Source: Brevundimonas sp. PAMC22021
GTDB lineage: Bacteria > Pseudomonadota > Alphaproteobacteria > Caulobacterales > Caulobacteraceae
Assembly: GCF_019443405.1 (NCBI RefSeq)
Contig: NZ_CP080376.1
Span: 2,480,001 to 2,544,000 of the forward strand
Length of the DNA: 64,000 bases
Direction of reading: 5' to 3'
The notes under the pieces were generated by a model. The model searched no databases, was not told the origin of the DNA, and was given only the letters and a program-made list of their open reading frames with translations. Every line of letters begins with the position of its first letter. The first letter of the stretch is position 1. Positions 55,641 to 63,518 of the stretch are shown in pieces. The position numbers and the translations under genes are program-made.

Positions 55641-56990
55641 ATGGAACTGGTGGCGGTGGTGGTCGCCCTGGCGCTCGCCGGGGCCATGGCCGGGTTGAAG
55701 ATGGCGATCAGGTCGCGCCGCGCGGCCGAGCGCCTGCAACGAAAAAACGACGGGCTGGAGCAACGGGTGCGGGAACGCACCCGGGCCCTGGATCAGGCGC
55801 TCGAGCTGTCGCAGGCCCAGGCGCTGCGGCTCTCCGAGGCCAGCCGGTCCAAGTCGGACTTCCTCGACGGCCTCGGTCATGAACTCAGGACGCCGCTCAA
55901 CGCCGTGATCGGCTTTGCCGAACTGATGCGGATGAACGCGGGCGCCGAGCCTTTGACCCGCCGTCAGGATCAGGCGGTCCATCAGATCCTGAGCGCCGGA
56001 TCCGAACTGCTGGACCTGGTTGAGCAGGTCACCGCCTTTGCCCGCCTGCAGGCCGGACGCCTGTCGATGTCGATGGAGCGCGTGGATCCGCAGGTCCTTC
56101 TGCGCCAGGTCTGCGAGCGGCTGGCGCCGCTCGCTCAGGACAGGGGCGTGGTCTTGCGCCCCCCATCGCCGCAGGCCGGCGTCTGCATCGCCGCCGATCG
56201 CGGGCGCCTGCATTAAACGCTGATCACCGTCGTCGGCCACGCCATCCGGCGCAGCCCGTCCGGCGCCGAGGTTCACATCGGTCTAGAGGCGACCGCGGCC
56301 GAGCTGACCCTTCATGTGTCCGACAGCGGCGTTGCGCCGAGCCCCCAGGACCTCGGCGAACTGTTCAGGCCGTTTGGCTGCGCGAACAGCGCCGACAGCC
56401 CGCAAGGCGACGGAATGAACCTTGCCCTCGCGCGGGGATGGGCGGAGGCGATGGGCGGGCGCCTTGAGGCCGCAGCCTCCGGCCAAGGTCTCGACCTCGC
56501 CCTTACCCTGGCCCGGGCTGTTCGTCGGGAAGCGCCGATGATCACGGCGCCGAACCGTCCATTGCCGAACGCGACCCTGCTGTATGTCGAAGACAACCCG
56601 TCCAACATCGCCCTGATGCGTCAGGTGATCGCGGCGCTGGGTCCGTTGACGCTGCATGTGGCCGAGACTGGGCCGGAGGGGCTGACCCTGGCGCGCGACC
56701 TGCGGCCGGACGTCGTGATCCTGGACATCAACCTGCCCGGGATGGACGGGATCGAGCTGAAGGCGCGGCTGGACAGCGATCCTCTGACCCGCGACATCCC
56801 GGTGATCGCTCTGTCGGCCAGCACCCTGCCGGACGATCTGGCGCGAGCACAGGCCTCCGGGTTCTCGACCTATCTGGCCAAGCCGCTGCATGTCCCGGCA
56901 CTGTTGCAGGCGCTTCAGCAGGCCTTGGACCATGCGTCCAGCGACGGCGCAGACGACGAGATGCGGCCGCGCGATCTCGCCTGCGCTTGA
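55641..56990 (+). pseudogene. Hybrid histidine kinase-receiver gene interrupted by an in-frame TAA
   Basis: 450 codons if read through. GGGAGG precedes the ATG at 55641. Residues 1-23 are a membrane anchor, a coiled coil follows, and phosphoacceptor His80 is in G-H-E-L-R-T-P-L-N-A. The frame stops at codon 192 (TAA, 56214-56216) in the N box: A-D-R-G-R-L-H-stop-T-L-I-T-V-V-G-H-A-I. Downstream, in the same frame, come a degenerate G box (D-S-G-V-A-P), L-F-R-P-F-G, and a receiver domain (L-L-Y-V-E-D-N-P-S-N, phosphoacceptor Asp362 in V-I-L-D-I-N-L-P-G, K-P-L). A CAA/CAG Gln is usual at the stop position. Either a nonsense mutation, a sequencing error, or two products: an ATG at 56538 could start the receiver alone. 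Confidence 0.8.
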
Positions 56991-57068
56991 GGCCGACTTC
57001 GCACATGGCTCTTGACGCGACCCCCTCCTTGCGGATCAACACGGGCGTGTTCTGCAAGGAGCCGCCAT

Positions 57069-57734
57069 TTGCGTCTCGCCCGCCCCGGATCGATCCTCGC
57101 CCTCGCTTTCGTCGCCTCCGGCTGCGCGACGCCTCCTGCCGCGATTCCTCCGGCAGAGGCGTCAGTGGCGCCGACGCCCGCGTTGTCGGGTTGGCGGGCG
57201 CAGGCCAGCGCCGCCGACCGCGGCCGTCATGACCGACTGGCCGAGGCCTGGACCAGGGCGCTGGAGCAGTCCCGGCGCCTGCCCGGATCGGGCGACCTGA
57301 CGCGCCTGGGCGAGTTGATCGCGCAGGATGCGGCGCGGCCTGGCGTCTCGCCTCCGCCGGGCGCCTATCGCTGCCGCACGGTCAAGCTGGGCTCGCAATC
57401 GGACGTCGAAGGCGAGGAAGCGGGGCTGGGATATGTCGTCTACGGCTGGTTCGCCTGCCGCATCGAACAGAGCTCCGATGGACTGCGCTTCACCAAGCTG
57501 ACCGGATCGCAGCGCCCGTCGGGCCGCCTGTTCGCCGATGACGACCAGCGCATGGTCATGCTGGGCGCGATGGCTCTGGGCGGGGAGACAACGACGCTGC
57601 CCTACGGCCAATCTGCGGATCGGGACGTGCTGGCGGTGCTGGAGCGGATCGGCGAGCGCCGCTGGCGGCTTGTCACGCCCTGGCCGCAGGCGGAATCGAC
57701 CCTGGACCTCATCGAACTGGTTCCGGCGACCTGA
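57069..57734 (+). CDS. DUF4893 lipoprotein
   Basis: 221 residues from a TTG at 57069, chosen because AAGGAG lies 7 nt upstream and the resulting N-terminus is a proper lipoprotein leader (L-A-L-A-F-V-A-S-G-C). The mature part has G-A-Y-R-C-R-T-V-K-L-G, G-W-F-A-C-R-I-E, L-T-G-S-Q-R-P-S-G and R-I-G-E-R-R-W-R-L-V, matching DUF4893. The function is unknown. It lies in front of hisS. Confidence 0.85.
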   Translation: MRLARPGSILALAFVASGCATPPAAIPPAEASVAPTPALSGWRAQASAADRGRHDRLAEAWTRALEQSRRLPGSGDLTRLGELIAQDAARPGVSPPPGAYRCRTVKLGSQSDVEGEEAGLGYVVYGWFACRIEQSSDGLRFTKLTGSQRPSGRLFADDDQRMVMLGAMALGGETTTLPYGQSADRDVLAVLERIGERRWRLVTPWPQAESTLDLIELVPAT

Positions 57735-57775
57735 GGCGCGTTGCGGCGGCGGAGGCGATGGCTTAATCGCCCGCC

Positions 57776-59308
57776 ATGAGCACCGACACCCCCAACAACG
57801 CCGCCGCCCGCCCTCTCGCCCGCAATCCTCGCGGCTTCGGAGACAAGCGCGGACCGGACCTGCTGGCCGAACGCCGCATCGTGGCCGAGGTGTCGCGCGT
57901 CTACCAACGCTGGGGTTTCGAGGCGCTGGAAACGCCGGCGTTCGAATACGCCGACGCCCTGGGCAAGTTCCTGCCGGATTCCGATCGGCCCAACGAGGGC
58001 GTGTTCGCGCTTCAGGACGACGCGGGATCGGACACGCCCGGCGACTGGATGGCGCTGCGCTACGACCACACCGCCCCCCTGGCCCGGTTCGCGGCCCAGA
58101 ACTGGGAGACCCTGCCCAAGCCGTTCCGGCGCTATGCCTATGGCCCGGTGTGGCGCAATGAAAAGCCCGGGCCGGGCCGCTTCCGCGAGTTCTGGCAGTG
58201 CGACGCCGACACCGTCGGATCGGACCGCCCTGAAGCGGACGCCGAGATCATCGCCATGGCGGGCGAGGGGTTGAGGGCGGCGGGCCTGGCCGATGGCCAG
58301 GCGGTGATCCGCGTCTCGAACCGAAAGCTGTTCGACGGCCTGTTCGACGCCGGCGGCGTCACCGATCCGGCCCAGCGCCTGACCGCGCTTCGGGCCGTGG
58401 ACAAGTTCGACCGCCTGGGCTGGGAGGGCGTCGCGGCCCTGCTGGGCGAGGGGCGGCTGGACGAATCCGGCGACTACACCAAGGGCGCGCGCCTGCCCGC
58501 CTCCGTGGCCGATGCGATCGGGGCCTTTCTGGCCTCGGCGACCGACGCCCCCGGGACACGCGCCGAGACGTTGCACGCGGTGGCCAACAGCGGCGCGGCC
58601 CTGGGTGCGGCGGGCGAGGCGGCGCTGAGCGAGCTGTCGGCCATCGATCAGGCTTTGGCGGCCATGCGGGTGGACGAGTCGGTTGTCCGCTTCGACCCCA
58701 CAATCGTGCGGGGGCTGGAGTACTACACCGGCGCGGTGTTCGAGGCCGAGCTGCTGCTGGAGACTCTGGACGACAAGAGGCGGCCGGTGCGGTTCGGCTC
58801 CATCGGCGGCGGCGGCCGTTACGACGATCTGGTCGCGCGTTTCACCGGTCAGAACCTGCCCGCGACGGGCTTCTCGTTCGGCGTGTCGCGTCTCGCCGCC
58901 GCCTTGCGCGCCGCAGGACATGGCGCGGCTGGCGCCATGCGAGGCCCGGTGGTGGTGATCGCCTTCTCCGACGCCGACATGCCGCATTATCTGTCAGCCG
59001 TCGCCGAACTGCGTCAGGCCGGCATTTCGGCCGAACTCTATCTCGGGCGGGCCGGCATGAAGGCGCAGATGAAATACGCCGACCGACGGGGCGCGCCAGC
59101 CGCCGTGATGCTGGGCGGCGACGAGATCGCCCAGGGTCTGGTCACCATCAAGGACCTCGACGCCGGCCGCGCGGCTGCCCAAGGCATTGCCGACAATGAG
59201 GCGTGGAAGGCGGAACGTCCCGGCCAGCGCACGATCCCACGTGACCAGCTGGCCGCCGTTCTCCAGTCCATTCTCGAACAGGCTTCGATAAACAAACCCG
59301 CTTTTTGA
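57776..59308 (+). CDS. hisS: Histidyl-tRNA synthetase
   Basis: 510 residues. Motif 1 around R-G-F-G-D-K-R-G, motif 2 F-R-R-Y-A-Y-G-P-V-W-R-N-E-K-P-G with F-R-E-F-W-Q-C-D-A-D-T-V-G, histidine loops R-G-L-E-Y-Y-T-G and G-G-G-G-R-Y-D-D-L, then a C-terminal anticodon domain. Motif 2 has Q-C-D-A-D where standard HisRS has Q-F-G-V-E, as in the alphaproteobacterial form that charges tRNA-His without G-1. Confidence 0.96.
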   Translation: MSTDTPNNAAARPLARNPRGFGDKRGPDLLAERRIVAEVSRVYQRWGFEALETPAFEYADALGKFLPDSDRPNEGVFALQDDAGSDTPGDWMALRYDHTAPLARFAAQNWETLPKPFRRYAYGPVWRNEKPGPGRFREFWQCDADTVGSDRPEADAEIIAMAGEGLRAAGLADGQAVIRVSNRKLFDGLFDAGGVTDPAQRLTALRAVDKFDRLGWEGVAALLGEGRLDESGDYTKGARLPASVADAIGAFLASATDAPGTRAETLHAVANSGAALGAAGEAALSELSAIDQALAAMRVDESVVRFDPTIVRGLEYYTGAVFEAELLLETLDDKRRPVRFGSIGGGGRYDDLVARFTGQNLPATGFSFGVSRLAAALRAAGHGAAGAMRGPVVVIAFSDADMPHYLSAVAELRQAGISAELYLGRAGMKAQMKYADRRGAPAAVMLGGDEIAQGLVTIKDLDAGRAAAQGIADNEAWKAERPGQRTIPRDQLAAVLQSILEQASINKPAF

Positions 59309-59472
59309 TCGTTTTCGACGTTTTCTCGAAGAAAGCTTGATCGTGCGGCGTGGCCGCGTTGACTTGAGCCCGGGGAAGGCGTCATTTGGTCTCACTCGAG
59401 AGGCCAGACGCAAACGCGGTGCTTCTTGAAGGCGTTTCGGGGAGGAAACGTCCGCTCAGCAAGAGCGCAAAG

Positions 59473-59508
59473 AGCCCGCTGCGATGTATCCCCCGCAGCG
59501 GGCTTTTT
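59473..59508 (+). terminator. Strong intrinsic terminator (plus strand)
   Basis: AGCCCGCTGCG pairs with CGCAGCGGGCT over 11 bp and is followed by TTTT. It ends either a long hisS 3' region or a separate small transcript. Confidence 0.8.
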
Positions 59509-59545
59509 CGCGTCTGGGCCTCTGCCTGCGCCTTCTGGACATGAC

Positions 59546-59577
59546 AAAGGCCGCCTCGCCTGGGGCGAAGCGGCCTT
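59546..59577 (-). terminator. Terminator of phyR
   Basis: On the minus strand AAGGCCGCTTCGCC pairs with GGCGAGGCGGCCTT (one mismatch, 3-nt loop), then TTTGTC. Confidence 0.75.
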
Positions 59578-59605
59578 GTTGAAGCCTTGTCGATTCAGTC
59601 GCGGA

Positions 59606-60400
59606 TCAGGCGGCTTCCTTCTGACGCGAAGGGTGGAAGAACAGCGCCTGGCTGATCGCCGCCTTCACCGTCTCCGGCTGGAAGGGCTTGGTGATCAGGA
59701 AGGTCGGCTCGGGACGCTCGCCGGTCAGCAGGCGTTCCGGGAAGGCGGTGATGAAGATCACCGGCACGTCGATGCTCTTCAGGATGTCCTTGACCGCGTC
59801 GATGCCGGACGATCCGTCCGCCAGCTGGATGTCGGCCAGCACCAGCCCGGGACGATGGCGCGACACCGCATCGACCGCCTCGTCGTGGGTCGTGGCCGTG
59901 CCGGTGACCCGGTGGCCGAGCTCACGCACCAGGCTTTCGATGTCGGCCGAGATGATGGCCTCGTCCTCGATGATCAGCACGTCCGTGGCCAGTTCGGCGT
60001 CGATGTCGGACTGAGCGTCGGAAATCAGCCGCTCAACATCGCGCGGATCGGCCGAGAGGATCTGCGCCGCTTCCGAAGGGGTGAACCCTTCCAGCGCCGT
60101 CAGCAGAAAGGCCTGGCGCGAGCGCGGCGAGATGCGCATCAGCCGGCGCGAGGCGTCGTCGCCGCCGTCCAGGCCGCTTTCGTCCTCCAGCCGCGCGCCG
60201 GTCGAGGACCAGATGGCGTGGAACACATGATAAAGCGCGACGCGAGGCGTCATCTCGGGCGGCAGCTGTTGCTCGCCGGCGGCCAGAGCTTCCAGCGCGA
60301 CGCGGACATAGTTGTCGCCCGTCGCCTGATCGCCGGTCAGGGCCCGCGCATAACGACGAACATACGGAAGGTGCGGCGCCAGCCTGGCCAAGAGACTCAT
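59606..60400 (-). CDS. phyR: General stress response regulator PhyR (anti-anti-sigma)
   Basis: 264 residues. The N-terminal half (1-135) is an EcfG-like sigma domain (L-P-Y-V-R-R-Y-A-R-A-L-T-G-D, S-P-R-S-R-Q-A-F-L-L-T-A-L-E-G-F). The C-terminal half is a receiver with phosphoacceptor Asp190 (L-V-L-A-D-I-Q-L-A) and L-I-T-K-P-F. Phosphorylated PhyR binds NepR and frees the sigma factor. It is divergent from nepR-ecfG, with an EcfG promoter of its own. Confidence 0.97.
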   Translation of the reverse strand: MSLLARLAPHLPYVRRYARALTGDQATGDNYVRVALEALAAGEQQLPPEMTPRVALYHVFHAIWSSTGARLEDESGLDGGDDASRRLMRISPRSRQAFLLTALEGFTPSEAAQILSADPRDVERLISDAQSDIDAELATDVLIIEDEAIISADIESLVRELGHRVTGTATTHDEAVDAVSRHRPGLVLADIQLADGSSGIDAVKDILKSIDVPVIFITAFPERLLTGERPEPTFLITKPFQPETVKAAISQALFFHPSRQKEAA

Positions 60401-60462
60401 GAATACTCCCCGACGGAAATCGGCCGCCCCGATGCAATCGGGGAAGCGTTACAGCGGTGCAG

Positions 60463-60487
60463 AACGTATACACACCACCACGGTTCC
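60463..60487 (-). promoter_or_regulatory. EcfG-type promoter for phyR
   Basis: On the minus strand GGAAC (60487-60483), 16 bp, CGTT (60466-60463), the sigma EcfG consensus. It is about 60 bp before the phyR start. Confidence 0.85.
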
Positions 60488-60528
60488 CCCACGGCGTGCA
60501 AGACCCGCAATAAAGTGCAAGCGCGCCC

Positions 60529-60553
60529 GGAACCGCGTGCAAGCGGCGGCGTT
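60529..60553 (+). promoter_or_regulatory. EcfG-type promoter for nepR-ecfG
   Basis: GGAAC (60529-60533), 16 bp, CGTT (60550-60553). It lies 46 bp before the nepR start and would give positive autoregulation of the operon. Confidence 0.88.
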
Positions 60554-60599
60554 TAGGCCGCTTGACCATCACACTGCAATTGGGGGCGGTGTCCCGTAT

Positions 60600-60806
60600 A
60601 TGACTGATTCTTCCCACGCCTCGCGGCGAGACTCTGGCGCGTCCAATGAGGAAGCCGGGCTCGAAGAGGCGCGTCTGCGCCAGCAAGCCATCGGCGTAAA
60701 GTTGCGGCACATGTTCGACCAGGTGGTCAACGAGCCGGTTCCCGACGAATTCCTGGACATCCTGCGCCGCGCCGACGCTCGTTCGTCGGAAGGCGATCGC
60801 TCATGA
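60600..60806 (+). CDS. nepR: Anti-sigma factor NepR
   Basis: 68 residues from the ATG at 60600. The conserved helix pair I-G-V-K-L-R-H-M-F-D-Q-V-V-N-E-P-V-P-D-E-F is complete (about 34-54). NepR holds the EcfG sigma factor inactive until PhyR takes it. Its stop overlaps the ecfG start by 4 bp, which keeps the two proteins in balance. Confidence 0.96.
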   Translation: MTDSSHASRRDSGASNEEAGLEEARLRQQAIGVKLRHMFDQVVNEPVPDEFLDILRRADARSSEGDRS

Positions 60807-61414
60807 GCACTGCACGCCTGGGCGCCGCGCCCAAGCCGCCGTCCGCCGACGACGCGGCCTTCAAGATCGAACTGGTCACCCTGATCCCGCATCTGCGCGC
60901 CTTTGCCCGCACGCTGACCGGTGATCCGACCGCGGCCGACGATCTGGCGCAAGACGCCATGATGAAGGCGTGGGACGCCCGCGCCTCGTATCAGATGGGC
61001 ACCAACATGAAGGCCTGGACCTTCATGATCCTGCGCAACCAGTTCTATTCGGAAAAGCGCCGCTCCTGGCGCCAGTCGCAACTGGATCAGGAAGCCGCCG
61101 AGCGCACCCTGGTGGCCGTGGACGACCCCGAGGCGCCGGTCGCCTTGGACGAACTGCGCCAGGCGCTGAAGACCCTGCCCGAAGAGCAGCGCGAAGCCCT
61201 GATCCTCGTCGGAGCCGGCGGCTTCGCCTACGAAGAGGCGGCCGAGATCTGCGGCTGCGCCGTCGGCACGGTGAAGAGCCGCGTCAGCCGCGCGCGCCGC
61301 GCGCTTCAGGCCACCCTGGAGAAGGGCGGATACGGTCGCGACGGCAAGGCCGCCGGCGACGCCATGCGCTCGATTCTGGCCGACGCCGACCGTCTGAGCG
61401 GCGCCCGGAACTGA
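60803..61414 (+). CDS. ecfG: General stress sigma factor EcfG (SigT-like)
   Basis: 203 residues. Region 2 at about 25-90 (L-R-A-F-A-R-T-L-T-G-D, A-D-D-L-A-Q-D-A-M-M-K-A-W) and region 4 at about 125-180 (L-P-E-E-Q-R-E-A-L-I-L-V, C-A-V-G-T-V-K-S-R-V-S-R-A-R). This is the ECF15 sigma factor of the alphaproteobacterial general stress response. Confidence 0.97.
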   Translation: MSTARLGAAPKPPSADDAAFKIELVTLIPHLRAFARTLTGDPTAADDLAQDAMMKAWDARASYQMGTNMKAWTFMILRNQFYSEKRRSWRQSQLDQEAAERTLVAVDDPEAPVALDELRQALKTLPEEQREALILVGAGGFAYEEAAEICGCAVGTVKSRVSRARRALQATLEKGGYGRDGKAAGDAMRSILADADRLSGARN

Positions 61415-61415
61415 C

Positions 61416-63251
61416 ATGAGGCGCCTGGCGGCCGTGGGCCGAAGTTTCGGTCGCGGCTCGCCCCGTTTTCAGGGCATCCGGTTCCGGCTGGGCGTGTCCA
61501 TGGCGCTGGCCCTGCTGCCGATCTTCATCCTCAGCATCATCCAGACCCAGGATCACTTCCGCGCCCAGGCGGAAGAGCGGCGCCAGGATCTGGCGCTCGC
61601 GGTCGGTCGAAGCGCGGCGGAGACCAAGAGCCGCCTGGACAGCGCGCAGGTGCTGCTCAGGGCCATGAGCCCCGACGTTGACGATCCCGACTGCCGCACC
61701 CGAATGGCCGCGCTTGTCGACAGGCTCGAGGGCTATGAGGGGCTCTATCGCCTGACGCCCGACGGCCGGATGGTCTGCGACTCCTCGTCGCCGGCGCCGC
61801 CTGTCGCCGATCCCGCCGCCGCCGATCCGCTTTCGATGGAGACGCCCGCCATCAGCGGCCGCAGCAGCGCGGGCGAAGCCTGGTTCCAGCGGTTGCGGCA
61901 GGGCGACGAGCTGGTGGTGATGCGCGCGCCGCCCAGCGTCTCTGACGGCCGGCCTTCCCTGATCGTCGCCATTCGCGCGGAGCGGCCCATGGGCGGCTTC
62001 GACGGGGCGATGGCTGCGGTCATTCCTCTGCAGACACTGCAGCCGGACATCGACGATCCGTCCCTGCCTGAGGATTCCCAGGCCGCCCTGACCGATGCGG
62101 CCGGACAGCTGCTGGTGGCCACCGACCCCGACACCTTTCGTCTTTCGGGAGATCAGGCGCTGAGCGGATGGGTCGCGCGCGCCAACGAGGGCGCGTCGGT
62201 ATTCCAGGGCAAGGACGCGCATGGAGAGCGGCGCTACTACGCCGGCTCCGTCCTGGCCGGCGGCGATATCTACGCGCTGTTGTCGGCGCCGGCGCCCGGC
62301 CTTCTGTCCTGGGCGCGCCTGAACCCGATCGGCACGCTGCTGCTGCCGCTGGGGGCTTGGCTGACGGCGTTCGCGGCGGTGATGCTGCTGTCGGAGCGCA
62401 TCTTTATCCGCTGGCTCGACTATCTGGAGCGGATCGCCGCCATCTACGCCAAGGGTCGGTTCTCTGTGCGCCCTCTGCAGGCGACGAACGCCCCCTCGGA
62501 AATCCGCACCATGGCGCGGACCCTGGACGAAATGGCCGAAGCCATTGTCGCGCGCGACCGTTCACTGACGGAAAGCCTGATGGAAAAGGACGCGCTGATG
62601 CGCGAAATCCATCACCGAGTGAAGAACAACCTCCAGATCATCTCTTCGCTGCTGTCGATGCAGCAGAGGGCCCTGACGGATGCGCCGGCCAAGGCGGCGC
62701 TCGGCGACACGCGTCAGCGCATCTCCGCCTTGGCCCTGATTTATCGCACGCTTTATCAAAGTGAAGACATCCGCCACGCCGATGCGCGCGAGTTCCTGAC
62801 CGAGCTGGTGGGTCAGCTGGTCGCCAGCGAAGCGTCGCGCGGGCCTGTGGTGGTCTCCAGGATCGACGCCGACTCCCTGGTGGTCGATCCGGACAAACTG
62901 GCGCCCCTGGCCCTGTGGCTGGTCGAGGCGGTCACCAATGCGCAGAAGCACGCCTTTGCCGGTCGCGGCGGGCGGCTGGACGTGCGCTTCCGCGTCAATG
63001 GCGACACGAGCGTTCTGGAGGTCGAGGATGACGGCCCGGGCGCCTCGGCCGCCGGCGCCCAGTCCGGCGTGGGCCGCACCCTGATGGGCGCCTTCGCCAA
63101 GCAGCTGCGCGGAGAGTTCGAACTGGTCGCCGCGCCGTCGGGCGGGGCCATCGCACGGATGACCTTCGCCACGCCCGAAGCCCTGACCCCGGTGGATCCG
63201 ACCGACCAGCCCGTTCGGCCGTTCGGAACCGTCGCCCGGCCGTCGCGTTGA
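61416..63251 (+). CDS. phyK: PhyK-like HWE/HisKA_2 sensor histidine kinase
   Basis: 611 residues, ATG 1 nt after the ecfG stop. Two membrane segments (about 24-42 and 300-328) enclose a periplasmic sensor region of about 260 residues. A HAMP-like linker follows, then E-I-H-H-R-V-K-N-N-L-Q near 397-407 with the phosphoacceptor His, and E-A-V-T-N-A-Q-K-H-A-F with D-D-G-P-G in the ATPase domain. Position and type match PhyK, the kinase for PhyR. The symbol is assigned by synteny. Confidence 0.92.
   Translation: MRRLAAVGRSFGRGSPRFQGIRFRLGVSMALALLPIFILSIIQTQDHFRAQAEERRQDLALAVGRSAAETKSRLDSAQVLLRAMSPDVDDPDCRTRMAALVDRLEGYEGLYRLTPDGRMVCDSSSPAPPVADPAAADPLSMETPAISGRSSAGEAWFQRLRQGDELVVMRAPPSVSDGRPSLIVAIRAERPMGGFDGAMAAVIPLQTLQPDIDDPSLPEDSQAALTDAAGQLLVATDPDTFRLSGDQALSGWVARANEGASVFQGKDAHGERRYYAGSVLAGGDIYALLSAPAPGLLSWARLNPIGTLLLPLGAWLTAFAAVMLLSERIFIRWLDYLERIAAIYAKGRFSVRPLQATNAPSEIRTMARTLDEMAEAIVARDRSLTESLMEKDALMREIHHRVKNNLQIISSLLSMQQRALTDAPAKAALGDTRQRISALALIYRTLYQSEDIRHADAREFLTELVGQLVASEASRGPVVVSRIDADSLVVDPDKLAPLALWLVEAVTNAQKHAFAGRGGRLDVRFRVNGDTSVLEVEDDGPGASAAGAQSGVGRTLMGAFAKQLRGEFELVAAPSGGAIARMTFATPEALTPVDPTDQPVRPFGTVARPSR
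63225..63249 (+). promoter_or_regulatory. EcfG-type promoter inside the 3' end of phyK
   Basis: GGAAC (63225-63229), 16 bp, CGTT (63246-63249), a full match to the sigma EcfG consensus. It overlaps the last codons of phyK and lies 52 bp before the entericidin start, which makes the entericidin a likely regulon member. Confidence 0.75.
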
Positions 63252-63301
63252 CTTTGAACAGCCGACGTCAACAACGCCGGCGCCCCATCGGAGCCGCTCC
63301 C

Positions 63302-63439
63302 ATGCGCAAGCTGTTCGTTCTCGTCGCCGCGGCCGCCGCCCTGACGACCGCCGCCTGCAACACCATTTCCGGCGTGGGCCGCGACACCCAGGCGGCCGGT
63401 CAGGCCGTCACCGACTGCGCCCAGGGCCAGACCTGCTGA
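63302..63439 (+). CDS. Entericidin A/B family lipoprotein
   Basis: 45 residues from the ATG at 63302 (GGAG upstream). A lipoprotein leader (F-V-L-V-A-A-A-A-A-L-T-T-A-A-C) is followed by N-T-I-S-G-V-G-R-D-T-Q-A-A-G, the entericidin signature, and a C-terminal C-A-Q-G-Q-T-C. Entericidins are small envelope lipoproteins linked to stationary-phase lysis or envelope stress. An EcfG promoter precedes it and a terminator follows. Confidence 0.92.
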   Translation: MRKLFVLVAAAAALTTAACNTISGVGRDTQAAGQAVTDCAQGQTC

Positions 63440-63471
63440 GTCGCTCGGACGCGCAACTGAAGACAACACGG

Positions 63472-63499
63472 GAGGCTCGCCACACGGCGGGCCTCTTTT
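63472..63499 (+). terminator. Terminator after the entericidin gene
   Basis: GAGGCTCGCC pairs with GGCGGGCCTC (one T-G pair) around ACAC, followed by TTTT. Confidence 0.85.
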
Positions 63500-63518
63500 G
63501 CTTTGTGGAGACAGACCG

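Larger units (their letters stand above)
59309..59605. other. Intergenic region between hisS and phyR with two hairpins
   Basis: 297 bp. It contains a strong plus-strand terminator (59473-59508) that is 165 nt from hisS, and a phyR terminator (59546-59577). A TTGACT at 59359-59364 with a weak TCATTT 17 bp later could start a small RNA ending at the first terminator. No protein frame is convincing. Confidence 0.45.
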
